DNA of 64,000 nucleotides from Sodalis sp. dw_96 (GTDB lineage Bacteria; Pseudomonadota; Gammaproteobacteria; Enterobacterales; Enterobacteriaceae): NCBI RefSeq assembly GCF_018449575.1, contig NZ_JAAVUT010000002.1, positions 310,001 to 374,000 of the forward strand, read 5' to 3'. Shown piece by piece: positions 41,059 to 52,002 of this stretch (position 1 is its first letter; each line of letters starts with the position of its first letter). The notes under the pieces were generated by a model. It saw only the letters and a program-made list of their open reading frames with translations, ran no database searches and was not told where the DNA came from. The position numbers and the translations under genes were made by a program.

Positions 41059-41511
41059 ATGCCGGCCAATAACGTCACAATTATTCGGTCTATCGCGCTT
41101 AAAGATAAAGACAAGTGGAAACAGCTGTGGCGCCGTTATCTCAGTTTCTACTCCACCATACGCGATGATGCGCTATACGATTATACCTTCCAGCGCCTGG
41201 TGGATGACAGCCATCCGGCCATGTTTGCCTTTGTGGCGGAAAGCCAGGGACAGATTGTGGGATTGGTAAATTGTATTGTGCATGAGAGCGGCTGGTGCCA
41301 GGAACCGGTGGTTTATTTGCAGGATCTTTATGTGGATGAGAGTATGCGTGGTAAGGGCATCGGTCGGTTATTAATTGAGAAAGTCTATTCCCACGCGGAT
41401 AAAACCGGCAAGGCCGGCGTTTACTGGATGACCCAAACCAACAACCAGACCGCTATGGCGTTATACGATAAAATCGCCAGGAAGACCGATTTCATCAAAT
41501 ATCAGCGTTAA
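41059..41511 (+). CDS. GNAT family N-acetyltransferase
   Basis: 150 residues. The acetyl-CoA loop is LYVDESMRGKGIGRLLIEKV (R/QxxGxG/A with GKGIG), and the end ALYDKIARKTDFIKYQ closes the fold. The residues QLWRRYLSFYSTIRDDALYDYTFQRLVDD at the front resemble a yeast Hpa2-type histone/polyamine acetyltransferase arrangement found in many bacteria. GGAGAGG precedes the ATG. Substrate unknown. It follows lacZ on the same strand but about 130 bases away. Confidence 0.88.
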   Translation: MPANNVTIIRSIALKDKDKWKQLWRRYLSFYSTIRDDALYDYTFQRLVDDSHPAMFAFVAESQGQIVGLVNCIVHESGWCQEPVVYLQDLYVDESMRGKGIGRLLIEKVYSHADKTGKAGVYWMTQTNNQTAMALYDKIARKTDFIKYQR

Positions 41512-41611
41512 TTCGCAATAACCCGGTCTCAGCCCCGCTCCGTACCACTGCTTTTTCCTTTTTGCGCCATTTTTATGCCAATAGCGGAACTACAGCGCCA
41601 TGGAGCACCCA

Positions 41612-41833
41612 TCATAAAGCACTATATCGCGGAGTGACGCGTTTTTTGGAGATCAGCCCATCGCCATGGGGGCAAAAATAGTCCACCGCGCCGCAGGCCA
41701 TCAGCACTTCCAATGGTTTACCGCAATCCGGGCACAACACTTCCTGCTTAAAACGGCCCTGACAGGACGGGCAGTAAAAATCCGCCTCCTGCCGTTGGAG
41801 TTCATGCTGGCAAACCGGACATTTTTGATCCAT
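41612..41833 (-). CDS. yfgJ: Zinc-ribbon protein YfgJ
   Basis: 73 residues with two zinc ribbons: CPVCQHELQ...CPSC and CPDCGKPLEVLMACGAVDYFCPHGDGLISKKRV. The second half matches E. coli YfgJ closely, and the position just downstream of der is the same as in E. coli. The function is not known; it probably binds one or two zinc ions. Confidence 0.9.
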   Translation of the reverse strand: MDQKCPVCQHELQRQEADFYCPSCQGRFKQEVLCPDCGKPLEVLMACGAVDYFCPHGDGLISKKRVTPRYSAL

Positions 41834-41998
41834 TTTTATTCCTTAAGCGGGCTTTGCGGTTTATATAAAGCTATCAAAGGATGTTAGCCCGTTTTGGGAC
41901 GAAAAAAGGCACCGCCCATGCGCTGCGAGATGAAACGCGCTTGTCGCCGTGATGTTTACCTCCACAGAACTCTTTTGCAGCGGCAAAAAGCGGACAAC

Positions 41999-42016
41999 AG
42001 GCCCGTTTAAGGGCCT
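41999..42016 (-). terminator. Probable terminator of der
   Basis: AGGCCC and GGGCCT form a six-base stem around TTAAAC on the minus strand, nine bases after the der stop, followed by GTTGTCCGCTTTTTG. The T run is slightly delayed, so efficiency is uncertain. Confidence 0.55.
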
Positions 42017-42024
42017 GAGTGGGC

Positions 42025-43497
42025 TTACTTGCTTTTTTTGATATGGCTCATCAGCCGCTTACGCTTACGCATCTGATTGGGCGTCAAGGTGTTATGTTTG
42101 CCGGCGAACGGATTAGCCCCTTCATTGAACTGAATACGGATCGGCGTGCCCATGATTTCCAGCGAGCGTCGAAAGTAATTCATCAGATAGCGTTTATAGG
42201 AATCCGGTAAATGTTTCACCTGGGTGCCGTGAATAACCACGATGGGGGGATTATAGCCACCGGCATGGGCATATTTCGGCTTTACCCGGCGTCCGCGCAC
42301 CAGCGGCGGTTGATGCTCTTCGATGGCCATTTGCATGATGTTGGTGAGCATGGAGGTGCTGATGCGTTTGGTGGAACAGCGGTAGGCTTCGTTAATGGAT
42401 TCAAACAGGTTGCCCACGCCGCTTCCGTGTAGGGCGGAAATAAAATGTACCCGGGCAAAATCGATAAAGCCCAGGCGCATATCCAACGTCTCCTTGACTT
42501 CATCGCGGATTTCCTGCGACAGACCATCCCATTTGTTCACCGCAATGACCAGTGAGCGCCCACTATTCAGGATAAAACCCAACAGAGAAAGATCCTGATC
42601 GGAAATACCTTCCCGTGCATCAATGACCAGCAACACCACGTTGGCGTCTTCAATAGCCTGCAACGTCTTGATAACGGAAAATTTTTCCACCGTTTCGGTT
42701 ATTTTGCCGCGTTTGCGCACGCCGGCGGTGTCGATGAGGATATATTCCCGCTCATCCCGCACCATGGGAATATAAATACTGTCACGGGTGGTGCCAGGCA
42801 TATCAAAAACCACCACGCGGTCTTCCCCCAGTATCCGGTTAGTCAGTGTGGACTTACCGACATTGGGACGACCGACAATGGCCAGCTTAATCGGCAGGGA
42901 TTGGGGATCAAAGGCTTCTTCCTCTTCGTCTTCGGGAATCCCCTCTTCATCTTCCGGCCAGGGCTCCTGGCCCGGGTACTCCACTACCACTTCGTCTTTT
43001 TCTTCCACCACCAGCGGCGACAGGGCATCTTCCAGCATGCTGTTGACACCGCGGCCGTGGGACGCGGCGATGGCATAAACCTCACCCAGGCCGAGGGAGT
43101 AAAAATCACCCACCGCGCTGTCGGCATCTATGCCGTCGGTTTTATTGGCCACCACCAGCGTGGTTTTTTTCCGGCTGCGCAGGTGCTTGGCGATGCCTTC
43201 ATCCGCAGGCATCAATCCGGCGCGGCCGTCCACCATGAACAGCACAATATCGGCTTCTTCAATGGCCACCAGCGATTGCCCGGCCATGCGAGTTTCAACC
43301 CCTTCTTCGTTGCCGTCGATACCGCCGGTATCCACAACAATAAATTCGTGGCCTTCCCATTCCGCACGACCATACTTGCGGTCACGCGTCAGCCCCGGGA
43401 AATCCGCCACCAACGCATCGCGAGTATGCGTTAACCGATTGAACAGGGTGGATTTTCCTACATTGGGGCGCCCAACCAGCGCGACGACAGGTATCAT
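42025..43497 (-). CDS. der: Ribosome-assembly GTPase Der (EngA)
   Basis: 490 residues with two consecutive Era-type G domains: [12 protein letters not shown] at about residue 8 and [12 protein letters not shown] at about 209, each with its NKxD (ANKTDG, VNKWDG). An acidic linker ([17 protein letters not shown]) separates them, and a KH-like C-terminal domain ends in a basic [13 protein letters not shown] tail. Der is essential for 50S subunit assembly. It is separated from bamB by a strong hairpin, so it probably has its own promoter. Confidence 0.97.
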   Translation of the reverse strand: MIPVVALVGRPNVGKSTLFNRLTHTRDALVADFPGLTRDRKYGRAEWEGHEFIVVDTGGIDGNEEGVETRMAGQSLVAIEEADIVLFMVDGRAGLMPADEGIAKHLRSRKKTTLVVANKTDGIDADSAVGDFYSLGLGEVYAIAASHGRGVNSMLEDALSPLVVEEKDEVVVEYPGQEPWPEDEEGIPEDEEEEAFDPQSLPIKLAIVGRPNVGKSTLTNRILGEDRVVVFDMPGTTRDSIYIPMVRDEREYILIDTAGVRKRGKITETVEKFSVIKTLQAIEDANVVLLVIDAREGISDQDLSLLGFILNSGRSLVIAVNKWDGLSQEIRDEVKETLDMRLGFIDFARVHFISALHGSGVGNLFESINEAYRCSTKRISTSMLTNIMQMAIEEHQPPLVRGRRVKPKYAHAGGYNPPIVVIHGTQVKHLPDSYKRYLMNYFRRSLEIMGTPIRIQFNEGANPFAGKHNTLTPNQMRKRKRLMSHIKKSK

Positions 43498-43556
43498 TGT
43501 TACAACCTCATAAGGTAATAAAGTATTTCAGCACGAAATTGGGCTGATTATATAAG

Positions 43557-43589
43557 ACAAAACGGCTCCTGAACACGTCAGGAGCCGTT
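43557..43589 (-). terminator. Strong hairpin terminator between bamB and der
   Basis: A perfect twelve-base stem, AACGGCTCCTGA with TCAGGAGCCGTT around a five-base loop, is followed by TTTTGTC on the minus strand. It lies about 45 bases after the bamB stop and before der. It should end much of the hisS-yfgM-bamB transcript. Confidence 0.8.
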
Positions 43590-43632
43590 GATAACCCGCA
43601 AACTGAGAAACAGACGGGCAAAAACCTATTTT

Positions 43633-44814
43633 TTAGCGGGTAAAGGCGTAAACCTCACCGCCGTTGGCCTGTACCAACAATTTACCGCCGGCAACCACGG
43701 GTTTGCTCTGCAAGCCGGAGCTGTCCACTTTATTCTGCGCCACGAAACGCCCGTCGTCAGTATTTACCCAATGCAGATAACCTTGCGAGTCGCCCGCCAC
43801 CAAATAACCGTCGAACAAAACCGGTGATGTCAGGTTACGGTGCAGCAGTTCGCTTTGCGTCCACAGGGTGACGCCGCCCTGAATATCCAGCGCCAGGACC
43901 CGATCATCCTGGTCCACCACATAAATCCGGTTGCCGTCCACAATCAGATCGTTAACCGAACCGACTTCACGCTTCCAGGCAATCTGGCCGGAACGCAGAT
44001 CCAATGCGGCCAAATTACCGTTGTAAGCCAGGGCGTACACCATGTTATTGGCCACCACCGGCGAGGTGTTCACATCACCCAGTCGGGCGATTTCCGTCGC
44101 GCCGGTGGTTTGTGAAATGCGCTGCTGCCAAATCATCTGGCCCTGCGCCAGCATGATGGCGCTGACACGGCCGTTGTCGCCGCCGACAATCGCCGCGCCG
44201 AAGGCGGTGACCGGTGCGGACTCGCCCCGTAGGGTCAACGGCGGCATATCCAGGTTTGCAGTCCATTTTATTGAGCCGTCGGTCTGGTTGAGGGCTTGCA
44301 GCATGCCGTTGCCGGTATGAATCAGCACCAGGCCGTCGCTGATAACCGGCGTCGAGACGGCTTCGCCGGCGACTTTCGTCTGCCAGGCCACCGTGCCGTC
44401 GTCGGCGCTCAGGGCGTATACCACCGCCTTTTCGCTACCGACATAGACACGATTGTCCGCCACCGATAAACCGCCGGATAATAATGCCGGCAGGTTACTG
44501 GACAAAAAGCCGGTTTTTTCCGACAGATCCACCGACCAGATTTCCTTGCCGGTATCAATATCCAACGCTTTCACCGTACCGTGACGATCCGCAGCGAATA
44601 CGCGGTTATCTTGCCAGGCCGGGTGAAGATTGGAATAAAATTCGCCGGTACCGTTCCCGACCGATTTACTCCAGACTTCGGTCGGCTGGAACTGATTGTC
44701 CACTTTAGGCAGCGGTGACATGACGACCACATCCTCTTCACCGCTAAACCACGAACAGCCACTAAGCAAAGCTAATGAAATCAGTCCGACGAAACATGTT
44801 TTACGCAATTGCAT
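43633..44814 (-). CDS. bamB: Outer membrane assembly lipoprotein BamB
   Basis: 393 residues. The lipoprotein signal is ISLALLSGCSWFSGEE with Cys20 as lipidation site. The rest is an eight-bladed PQQ-like beta-propeller with repeated DxxxGxxxW motifs (DIDTGKEIWSVDL, SADDGTVAWQTKV, DLRSGQIAWKREV). BamB sits on the inner face of the outer membrane and helps BamA insert beta-barrel proteins. It follows yfgM by ten bases in one operon. Confidence 0.96.
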   Translation of the reverse strand: MQLRKTCFVGLISLALLSGCSWFSGEEDVVVMSPLPKVDNQFQPTEVWSKSVGNGTGEFYSNLHPAWQDNRVFAADRHGTVKALDIDTGKEIWSVDLSEKTGFLSSNLPALLSGGLSVADNRVYVGSEKAVVYALSADDGTVAWQTKVAGEAVSTPVISDGLVLIHTGNGMLQALNQTDGSIKWTANLDMPPLTLRGESAPVTAFGAAIVGGDNGRVSAIMLAQGQMIWQQRISQTTGATEIARLGDVNTSPVVANNMVYALAYNGNLAALDLRSGQIAWKREVGSVNDLIVDGNRIYVVDQDDRVLALDIQGGVTLWTQSELLHRNLTSPVLFDGYLVAGDSQGYLHWVNTDDGRFVAQNKVDSSGLQSKPVVAGGKLLVQANGGEVYAFTR

Positions 44815-44824
44815 GGGGTCCCTC

Positions 44825-45448
44825 TTAGCTGGACAAGTTATTCAGTTTCATGCGCAACAAGGCTTGTAATGCCTGCGGCGGATTCGCTTTAAGCGCTTTG
44901 TCATAAGCGTCCCGCGCCGCTTGGTTATTACCCTTGATCAGCTGGGCGTCGCCGCGGATATCATCCGCCAGCGCCGACCAGGCTGCAGGTTTAACGCCGG
45001 CCAGGGTCGTGAGCGCGCCGTCCACGTTTTTCCCTTGAAGCTGAACACGAGCCAGACGGAGATTAATCAACGACTGAAGATTTTCTTCTTTAGTCTGGGT
45101 TAAGGATTTCTTCAGTTGTCGTTCCGCGGTGGTGAAATCACCTTTTTCCGCATAAAAACGTGCCAAATCCATAGAGGTCAAGGCACCATAGTTATTGTTA
45201 TTACTGTCGGCAAACTTCTGCGCGGCGTCGACCCGCTGCTGGTCCGCATCGCTGGTGAGCGCCGTGTTGACCTGCTGCCAGGAGGCCGACGATTTCATCA
45301 TCGAATCGTTTTGATGGTTGTGCCAATAACGCCAGCCCACCAACGCGGCGATACCGATAATCACGCCGATAACCAGCGCCTTACCGTTATCCGCAAAAAA
45401 CCGCACCAGCGCTTCGCGCTGTTCGTTTTCCGAGCTGTAAACTTCCAC
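44825..45448 (-). CDS. yfgM: Inner-membrane TPR protein YfgM
   Basis: 207 residues. One transmembrane helix (KALVIGVIIGIAALVGWRYW, about 24-43) is followed by a periplasmic TPR-like helical domain with repeated LARFYAEKGDFTTAERQLKK and DAYDKALKANPPQAL motifs. YfgM works with PpiD and the Sec translocon in handling exported proteins. It lies 13 bases after hisS in the same operon. Confidence 0.95.
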   Translation of the reverse strand: MEVYSSENEQREALVRFFADNGKALVIGVIIGIAALVGWRYWHNHQNDSMMKSSASWQQVNTALTSDADQQRVDAAQKFADSNNNNYGALTSMDLARFYAEKGDFTTAERQLKKSLTQTKEENLQSLINLRLARVQLQGKNVDGALTTLAGVKPAAWSALADDIRGDAQLIKGNNQAARDAYDKALKANPPQALQALLRMKLNNLSS

Positions 45449-45461
45449 GTGGTCCTTCTCC

Positions 45462-46736
45462 TTAACCTAAAATCGATGCCAGCCGTGCAGCCACATCACT
45501 TTGCGCCAGCGTTTCCTGGGCGCCGGTGGCCAGATCTTTCACCACCACCTGCTGCGCGGCCACTTCGTTCTCTCCCAAAACCAAGGCCAACCGTGCACCC
45601 CATTTGTCGGCTCGGCCGAACTGCTTCTTGAAATTACCGCCGCCGTAGTTGGTCATCAACCGCAGGGCGGGCAAAGCGTCGCGGAGGTTTTCCGCCAAGG
45701 CCATCGCCGCGCTCAGGGTTGCCTCGCCGGAGGATATCAGATAGACATCCACCGTCGGCCGAGGTTTAAAGTCCGGATTCGCCGCCTGCACCAGCAGTAC
45801 CAAACGCTCCAGACCCATGGCGAAACCCACCGCCGGAGTGGCGCGTCCGCCCAGCTGTTCCACCAATCCGTCGTAGCGTCCGCCGCCGCACACCGTCCCC
45901 TGCGAACCGAGGCTGGCGGTCACCCACTCGAAAACCGTGCGGTTATAGTAGTCCAGGCCGCGAACCAAACTCGGATTAACCGTATATGGGATACCTGCCT
46001 GCTCTAAAAGTTCACACAAGCCGGCAAAGTGTTTACGGGACTCTTCATCAAGATAATCGGTTAATACCGGCGCATCCTTCAGCAAAAGCTGAATATCTTC
46101 GTTTTTGGTATCAAGAACACGTAATGGATTGACATACATACGACGGCGGCAGTCGTCGTCCAGCCTCTCCTGATGCTGTTCCAAAAAGGCAACCAGCGCG
46201 TCGCGATAATCGGCGCGCGCTTCAAGAGAACCGATGGAGTTCAGCTCAAGGGCCACATGTTTGTCGATACCCAGCGCCCGCCACCAGCGGGCGGTAAGGA
46301 GAATCAGCTCCGCATCAATATCCGGCCCCTGCAGGCCGAACACCTCAGCGCCGAGCTGGTGAAACTGACGATAACGGCCTTTTTGCGGGCGTTCATGCCG
46401 GAACATCGGCCCAATGTACCACAGGCGCTGTTCCTGGTTGTAAAGCAAGCCGTGTTCAATGCCGGCGCGGACACAACCCGCCGTACCTTCCGGCCGCAAC
46501 GTCAGGCTATCGCCGTTGCGATCCTCGAAGGTATACATCTCTTTTTCCACAACATCGGTCACTTCACCGATAGCGCGTTTAAACAAAGGAGTTTGTTCAA
46601 CGATCGGTAACCGGATTTCACTGTAGCCGTAGCCGGCCAGTACATCCTTCAATATGCCTTCGATACGCTGCCACACTGCCGTTTCTTCCGGCAAATAGTC
46701 GTTCATGCCGCGAATGGCCTGGATGTTGTTCGCCAT
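45462..46736 (-). CDS. hisS: Histidyl-tRNA synthetase
   Basis: 424 residues, as in E. coli. Class II motifs are present: motif 2 [13 protein letters not shown] with upstream RPQKGRYRQ, the histidine-binding [15 protein letters not shown], and motif 3 [14 protein letters not shown]...[11 protein letters not shown]-terminal anticodon domain follows. It charges tRNA-His. An ERIC element separates it from ispG upstream. Confidence 0.97.
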   Translation of the reverse strand: MANNIQAIRGMNDYLPEETAVWQRIEGILKDVLAGYGYSEIRLPIVEQTPLFKRAIGEVTDVVEKEMYTFEDRNGDSLTLRPEGTAGCVRAGIEHGLLYNQEQRLWYIGPMFRHERPQKGRYRQFHQLGAEVFGLQGPDIDAELILLTARWWRALGIDKHVALELNSIGSLEARADYRDALVAFLEQHQERLDDDCRRRMYVNPLRVLDTKNEDIQLLLKDAPVLTDYLDEESRKHFAGLCELLEQAGIPYTVNPSLVRGLDYYNRTVFEWVTASLGSQGTVCGGGRYDGLVEQLGGRATPAVGFAMGLERLVLLVQAANPDFKPRPTVDVYLISSGEATLSAAMALAENLRDALPALRLMTNYGGGNFKKQFGRADKWGARLALVLGENEVAAQQVVVKDLATGAQETLAQSDVAARLASILG

Positions 46737-46756
46737 GTCGATTCTCTTTAGTTATA

Positions 46757-46880
46757 TACCCGTCATACTTCAAGTTGCAGGTGCGTTGGCTTTCCTCGCT
46801 CACCCTAGTCACTTACTTGAGTAAGCTCCTGGGGGATTCGCTGCGTCGCCGCCTTCCTGCAACTCGAATTATTTAGGGTA
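46757..46880. repeat. ERIC repeat element
   Basis: About 124 bases with imperfect terminal inverted repeats (TACCCGTCATACTTCAAGTT at one end, the complement-like AACTCGAATTATTTAGGGTA at the other). The core contains AGTAAGCTCCTGGGGGATTC and AAGTAAGTGACTAGGGTGAG (complement strand), which match the classical ERIC primer sequences closely. ERICs are miniature palindromic elements transcribed within operons in enterobacteria. This one lies between ispG and hisS. Confidence 0.85.
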
Positions 46881-46885
46881 AAGCA

Positions 46886-48007
46886 TTACTTATCAATCAA
46901 ATTAACGACAATGCGATTGCTGTCATCAAGCATGGCCGCCTTGGCGCGGATTTTTGCTTCCAACTGATCGATCATCTGTTCGTTATCGAAGCGGTCCCGC
47001 TGGCGTACGCCGTCTTCATAAAAACCGCTTTTATTGTGGCCGCCGGTGACGCCGATGGTCGACACCAGCGCCTCCCCCGGACCGTTAACCACACAGCCGA
47101 TAATGGACACATCCATTGGGGTGACGATATCTTCCAGCCGCTGTTCTAAGGCATTGACCGTGCCGATGACATCGAACTCCTGGCGCGAGCAGGTGGGACA
47201 AGCAATGAAGTTTATGCCGCGGGCGCGGATCCGTAGGGATTTAAGAATATCGAATCCCACTTTGACCTCCTCCACCGGGTCGGCCGCCAGCGAGATCCGC
47301 AGGGTATCGCCGATACCTTCACTGAGCAGCAGGCCTAGGCCGATGGCGGATTTTACCGCGCCGCTGCGCGCGCCGCCCGCTTCGGTGATCCCCAGATGCA
47401 GGGGCTGGTCGATGCGCGCCGCCAGCAAACGGTAGGATTCAACCGCCAGGAATACATCCGAGGCTTTGACACTGACTTTAAACTGGTGGAAATTGAGGCG
47501 ATCCAGGATGTCCACATGGCGCATGGCGGATTCGAGCAGGGCTTCCGGCGTGGGTTCGCCATATTTCTCCTGGATGTCACGCTCCAGCGAACCGGCGTTG
47601 ACGCCGATGCGTATGGGAATATTTTTATCGCGGGCGCAGTCAACCACTGATCGAATACGCGCTTCGCTGCCGATATTGCCCGGATTAATCCGCAGGCAGT
47701 CAACCCCGAACTCGGCCACTTTCAGCGCGATGCGATAGTCAAAGTGGATATCCGCTACCAGCGGAACGCCGACCTGCTGTTTTATCAGGCGGAAAGCGTC
47801 CGCCGCATCCATGGTCGGCACGGAAACACGGACAATATCGACACCCACACGCTCCAGCGCCTGAATTTGCCGCACCGTCGCCGCAACATCGGTGGTGCGG
47901 GTATTAGTCATCGATTGTACGGCGATAGGCGCCCCGTCACCAATCGGCACCTTGCCGACATAGATCCGAGTAGATTTCCGGCGCTTAATGGGTGCGTTAT
48001 TATGCAT
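46886..48007 (-). CDS. ispG: 4-hydroxy-3-methylbut-2-enyl diphosphate synthase (flavodoxin)
   Basis: 373 residues from ATG 48007 ([18 protein letters not shown]), behind GGAGAG; a frame eight residues longer is less likely. The TIM-barrel N-terminus has [11 protein letters not shown] and LRINPGNIG. The [4Fe-4S] ligands are [13 protein letters not shown] (third Cys and the Glu). IspG performs the penultimate step of the MEP isoprenoid pathway. It needs an Fe-S cluster, which is relevant because the isc assembly genes in this window are missing. Confidence 0.97.
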   Translation of the reverse strand: MHNNAPIKRRKSTRIYVGKVPIGDGAPIAVQSMTNTRTTDVAATVRQIQALERVGVDIVRVSVPTMDAADAFRLIKQQVGVPLVADIHFDYRIALKVAEFGVDCLRINPGNIGSEARIRSVVDCARDKNIPIRIGVNAGSLERDIQEKYGEPTPEALLESAMRHVDILDRLNFHQFKVSVKASDVFLAVESYRLLAARIDQPLHLGITEAGGARSGAVKSAIGLGLLLSEGIGDTLRISLAADPVEEVKVGFDILKSLRIRARGINFIACPTCSRQEFDVIGTVNALEQRLEDIVTPMDVSIIGCVVNGPGEALVSTIGVTGGHNKSGFYEDGVRQRDRFDNEQMIDQLEAKIRAKAAMLDDSNRIVVNLIDK

Positions 48008-48037
48008 TACATTCTCTCCATAATTGCTCAATGCAGC

Positions 48038-49063
48038 CTAATTAGCGGCTATGGTGAGTCGTGCAACCTGGTTTGACCTGACATAACGGCTTAAATCCAC
48101 CGGCTTGCCTTGATATTGGATAGTGACCGCCGCAGGCGCGCCGATTTTTAATTTAAACGGTGCCTGCCCGGCCAGATTAAGCTTGCCGCCGGGACGCTGC
48201 GTACCGCTGAACAGCTTTTTACCGGTGGCGTCGGAGACTTCCAACCAGCAATCGGCGGTGAAATTCATGACCAAGCCGTTGGTGCCGGCCTCGCCTTCAG
48301 TTGCCGCCGGAGCCGGAGCTGCAGGCTGCGGCGGGGTTGCCGAAGAAGTCGACACGGCCGTCGGCGCGTTATTTTGCGCCGTCGCCGGTGAGGTCGCGCC
48401 ATTGGCATTGGCGCCGTTATCGGCGGGCGCCGCTGCCGTACCCGGCTGGGCCGGTGTGGCAGACGGGGTGCTGCCCGTGGCGGCGGCATCGCTGCCGTGG
48501 GACTGATCCGCCGTCACTTGGCCCGCATCATCGCCGCCGGTATTATCGTCGCCGGCTTGGCCGCCGGAAGCGGTATTGTCATTATCACCGCCTCCCTGGT
48601 TTAGCCGCGTGGAGGATTGACCGGCCATATCGGAGATATCCTTTTGCTGCGCCTGGTGGTTTTGCCACCACCATGCGCCGGTCAGGCCTATCACCACGAA
48701 CAAAATGAGCCAGGTAAATCCCATTAACCAGCCGTCCCGCTTTTTGCGGGTTTTTCCGAGGGCGAAGGTCTGCATCGGCGCGACCTTCGAGGCTCGGACC
48801 GGCGCCTGTTTCGCCATCATCGGCAAAATTTCTTCTTCGGAAACGTGAACCAACCGGGCATAGGAGCGGATATAACCCCGCAAGAAGGTCGAGGCCAGAT
48901 TGGGATTGGCTCTATCCTCCTCTATTTCCTTCACGGTAGTGACCTTCAGGCATAGCCTTTCGGCCACGGCCTGCTGGCTGAGTCCCATTTGTTCACGGGC
49001 CTGACGCAGGCGTCCGCCTGTCGTTGTTGATGCTGTCTGATCTTGGAGGGCTTCAGTATTCAT
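48038..49063 (-). CDS. rodZ: Cytoskeletal protein RodZ
   Basis: 341 residues. A cytoplasmic Xre-like HTH ([32 protein letters not shown]) contacts MreB, one transmembrane helix follows ([21 protein letters not shown], about 113-133), then a low-complexity Gly/Asn/Asp and Pro/Ala/Thr-rich periplasmic linker (about 150-260), and the DUF4115 beta domain ([16 protein letters not shown]). RodZ maintains rod shape. Its start overlaps the end of pilW by 11 bases. Confidence 0.95.
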   Translation of the reverse strand: MNTEALQDQTASTTTGGRLRQAREQMGLSQQAVAERLCLKVTTVKEIEEDRANPNLASTFLRGYIRSYARLVHVSEEEILPMMAKQAPVRASKVAPMQTFALGKTRKKRDGWLMGFTWLILFVVIGLTGAWWWQNHQAQQKDISDMAGQSSTRLNQGGGDNDNTASGGQAGDDNTGGDDAGQVTADQSHGSDAAATGSTPSATPAQPGTAAAPADNGANANGATSPATAQNNAPTAVSTSSATPPQPAAPAPAATEGEAGTNGLVMNFTADCWLEVSDATGKKLFSGTQRPGGKLNLAGQAPFKLKIGAPAAVTIQYQGKPVDLSRYVRSNQVARLTIAAN

Positions 49064-49802
49064 TAGCTAGGAACTGCTGGTACTGTTTAGATTGTGGAAA
49101 ACTTCGCGCAAGCCGTGTGCCATAACGTTGAACGTCATTGTGGCGTCCCGCTAACGCAGCGAAACGAATCTGTAACCATAAACTTTCAGCACTTGCCGGA
49201 AGAATATGCTGATAAACATCCAATAATTGTTGTGCTTTATCGCCTTTCCCTTCACTGAATTGCCGATTTGATTCCGCCAGCAACGTTACGCCCTTTTCCG
49301 GGTCGTATTTCAGCGCTCGACCGAGTAATATCCGCGCCTCATCGTTTTGACCGGCTTTGAAAAAACAATAACCGGCATTTTCCAGACTATCGGCAACCTG
49401 CCCATAATCCGTTGACTGTGCCGCCGCAGCAAACTGTTGTTGCGCCGATACATACTGCCCTAAACTACATAAAAACGCACCGTAATTATTCAGTACCGTG
49501 GCGTTTTGCGGTGCCAATTTCAGCGCCAGGTTATAACGGTTCTGCGCGGCGTCATTTTCGCCGACCCGTTGTTCATAAAGCGCCATGCCCAACTGGGTGC
49601 GGTAATCCGCGGGCGCGCCTTTTACCGCCTTGTCGAGATTTTGCCGCGCCGCATCCAATTTATTGGCCGCCAGGTATTCCATACCCAACTGCAGCCGGGT
49701 TTGAGACGACTTCGATGATATCTCGGTATCATGTCTGTCACCAGCGCATCCATTCAATAACCCAAATAGCAATAATACTCCAGTTAACCGTCTCAGCGTC
49801 AT
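49053..49802 (-). CDS. pilW: TPR lipoprotein PilW
   Basis: 249 residues. The signal [12 protein letters not shown] gives a lipidated Cys19. Several TPRs follow ([56 protein letters not shown]). In type IV pilus systems PilW stabilises the secretin or pilus fibre; in enterobacteria the gene is conserved next to rodZ and rlmN, with an unclear role. It overlaps rodZ. Confidence 0.93.
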   Translation of the reverse strand: MTLRRLTGVLLLFGLLNGCAGDRHDTEISSKSSQTRLQLGMEYLAANKLDAARQNLDKAVKGAPADYRTQLGMALYEQRVGENDAAQNRYNLALKLAPQNATVLNNYGAFLCSLGQYVSAQQQFAAAAQSTDYGQVADSLENAGYCFFKAGQNDEARILLGRALKYDPEKGVTLLAESNRQFSEGKGDKAQQLLDVYQHILPASAESLWLQIRFAALAGRHNDVQRYGTRLARSFPQSKQYQQFLANEY

Positions 49803-49868
49803 GCCTGTTCCCTTTTATCCTCTGAAGATTCGGTTAATTTCAGTCACCGCCGGTCCGGCGGCGATTTA

Positions 49869-51047
49869 TCACAAGGTTCTCACCGCGATAGGCTCCCCGG
49901 CCATACGCTTATTCAGGGTGCGTTTGGTACGGTCAATCACGTCCCCGGCCAACTGCCCGCAGGCGGCATCAATATCGTCACCCCGGGTTTTTCGCACGAT
50001 GGTGGTAAAACCATAATCCATTAATACCTTGGAGAAACGATCGACCCGGCTATTGGAGCTGCGTCCGTAGGGTGCTCCCGGGAAGGGGTTCCAGGGAATC
50101 AGGTTAATCTTGCAGGGGGTGTCTTTCAAACACTCCGCCAGCTGATGCGCGTGTTCCGTACCGTCGTTGATATGATCCAGCATGACATACTCCACCGTCA
50201 CCCGTCCCTGGTTGGCATTGGATTTATCCAGGTAGCGGCGGACCGACGCCAGGAACATCTCGATATTGTATTTTTTGTTGATGGGGACGATTTCGTCGCG
50301 GATGGCGTCGGTAGGGGCATGCAGCGAAATGGCCAACGCCACGTCAATCATGTCGCCCAATTTGTCCAGTGCAGGCACCACACCCGAGGTGGACAGGGTG
50401 ACGCGGCGTTTTGACAGGCCAAAGCCAAAATCGTCCAGCATGATTTCCATGGCCGGCACCACGTTGGACAGGTTGAGCAGCGGTTCGCCCATGCCCATCA
50501 TCACCACATTGGTGATAGGCCGCTGGCCGGTGACCTTGGCGGCACCGATAATCTTCGCCGCGCGCCAGACCTGGCCGATGATTTCGGACACCCGGAGGTT
50601 ACGGTTGAATCCCTGCTGGCCGGTGGAGCAGAACGTACATTGAAGAGCGCAGCCCACTTGGGAGGAGACACACAGCGTGGCGCGATCCTCTTCAGGGATG
50701 TAAACGGTTTCTACCTGCTGATCGCCGACTTTAATCGCCCATTTGATGGTGCCGTCGCTGGAACGCTGCTCGCTGGCCACTTCCGGCGCGCGAATTTCGG
50801 TCAATGCTTTTAATTTGCCGCGCAAATTCTTATTGATATCGGTCATCTGATCAAAATCGTCGCTGCAATAGTGATACATCCACTTCATGACCTGATCCGC
50901 ACGAAAGGGTTTTTCGCCCAGGCCGAGGAAAAATTCGCGCATCTGCTGGCGATTCATATCCAGCAAATTCAGCTTTTGGTTGAGGGATGCGGGCTCGGCG
51001 AGTTCCACCGCCACTGGCGGTATTTCAGGTACATATTGCTCTGACAT
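49869..51047 (-). CDS. rlmN: Dual-specificity 23S rRNA/tRNA adenine C2 methyltransferase RlmN
   Basis: 392 residues. The radical-SAM cluster motif is [11 protein letters not shown] (Cx3Cx2C). An N-terminal RNA-binding helical region ([22 protein letters not shown]) precedes it, and GMGEPLLN and VSLHAPTD-like segments follow ([13 protein letters not shown]). The C-terminal catalytic Cys lies in [13 protein letters not shown]. RlmN methylates A2503 of 23S rRNA and A37 of some tRNAs and needs a [4Fe-4S] cluster. It is followed by pilW after 66 bases. Confidence 0.97.
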   Translation of the reverse strand: MSEQYVPEIPPVAVELAEPASLNQKLNLLDMNRQQMREFFLGLGEKPFRADQVMKWMYHYCSDDFDQMTDINKNLRGKLKALTEIRAPEVASEQRSSDGTIKWAIKVGDQQVETVYIPEEDRATLCVSSQVGCALQCTFCSTGQQGFNRNLRVSEIIGQVWRAAKIIGAAKVTGQRPITNVVMMGMGEPLLNLSNVVPAMEIMLDDFGFGLSKRRVTLSTSGVVPALDKLGDMIDVALAISLHAPTDAIRDEIVPINKKYNIEMFLASVRRYLDKSNANQGRVTVEYVMLDHINDGTEHAHQLAECLKDTPCKINLIPWNPFPGAPYGRSSNSRVDRFSKVLMDYGFTTIVRKTRGDDIDAACGQLAGDVIDRTKRTLNKRMAGEPIAVRTL

Positions 51048-51216
51048 TGTGATGAAGGCCTCGTTATTACACGTTATGGCGCGGAAAAGATAAAGAAATG
51101 CCCCGTCCGAGTGCGTATTACCACCTCATCCGGGGCGCATTGGGTATAGATTTTAGCGCAGAGCGGCGCTGCTTAAAAGCAGCAGTCCCGCTTTTTTATC
51201 TATAGTGCGGCGGCGA

Positions 51217-51648
51217 TTAGCGCGCGCGGGGACAAATTTCATCTTCGCTGAAGAAATAAGCGATCTCACGCGCGGCGGATTCATGGGCATCGGAACCATG
51301 CACGGCATTTTCCGTCAGGCTGTCGGCATAGTCGCTGCGCAGCGTGCCGGCCAGGGCATTGGCCGGGTTGGTGGCGCCCATGATTTCACGGTTGCGGCGC
51401 ACGGCATCTTCACCTTCCAGAACCTGGACCATTACCGGACCGGAGATCATGAACCCCACCAGCCCGTCATAAAAAGGTTTTCCCCGATGCTCGGCATAAA
51501 AGCCTTCGGCCTGCTCGCGGGTCAACTGCAGCATTTTAGCGGCAATAATCTTCAAGCCGGCGCTTTCGAAGCGCCCATAAATGGCGCCGATGACATTCTT
51601 TGCCACCGCATTGGGTTTCACGATGGAAAAAGTACGCTCTATCGTCAT
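51217..51648 (-). CDS. ndk: Nucleoside diphosphate kinase
   Basis: 143 residues, full length. The signature [25 protein letters not shown] carries the phosphorylated His in NAVHGSD, and the N-terminus [25 protein letters not shown] is standard. Ndk equilibrates nucleoside di- and triphosphates. It stands alone between rlmN and sseA, as in E. coli. Confidence 0.97.
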   Translation of the reverse strand: MTIERTFSIVKPNAVAKNVIGAIYGRFESAGLKIIAAKMLQLTREQAEGFYAEHRGKPFYDGLVGFMISGPVMVQVLEGEDAVRRNREIMGATNPANALAGTLRSDYADSLTENAVHGSDAHESAAREIAYFFSEDEICPRAR

Positions 51649-52002
51649 AAAGACCTCTTTGTAACAAATTAATAAATGGCCGAGTTAATCGTTTGTTGTG
51701 TCGACCTGTTCAAGTGGCGCAAATTATAGGGATCGTATAGGCTTTTGCCTATCAGAAATGCAACATTCCATTAAAAAATATTTAGCTTATTCCCTACTTT
51801 TCAAGGGGCTATTCTATTTTCCATAAAAAAAAGTTTTATACCAGCGCAAATTACGTGCAAATCGCTCAAAAATTAAATTCCGTCCGGTGAGTCCTCTCCT
51901 GAGCAATGCCCTTGTCCGCAGGATAAAAATCATCGACAATGCCTCATCTTATGGGCCGCGCCGGTTAAATGACCCGCCGCGGCGCAACCACGGAGCACCG
52001 TT
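51649..52002. other. Intergenic region between ndk and sseA
   Basis: About 350 bases, A+T-rich in the middle, between divergent genes, so it must contain both promoters. I see no repeat, hairpin with a T run, or small gene in it. Confidence 0.35.

Noticed and set aside
48250-48620. Low-complexity stretch in rodZ considered as a tandem repeat or CRISPR-like array
   Set aside because: It is the Pro/Ala/Gly-rich periplasmic linker of RodZ, without regular unit length. No CRISPR array is visible anywhere in the window.
51140-51216. Hairpin GCTGCTT/AAGCAGC after ndk as a terminator
   Set aside because: The loop is too small and no T run follows on the ndk strand.
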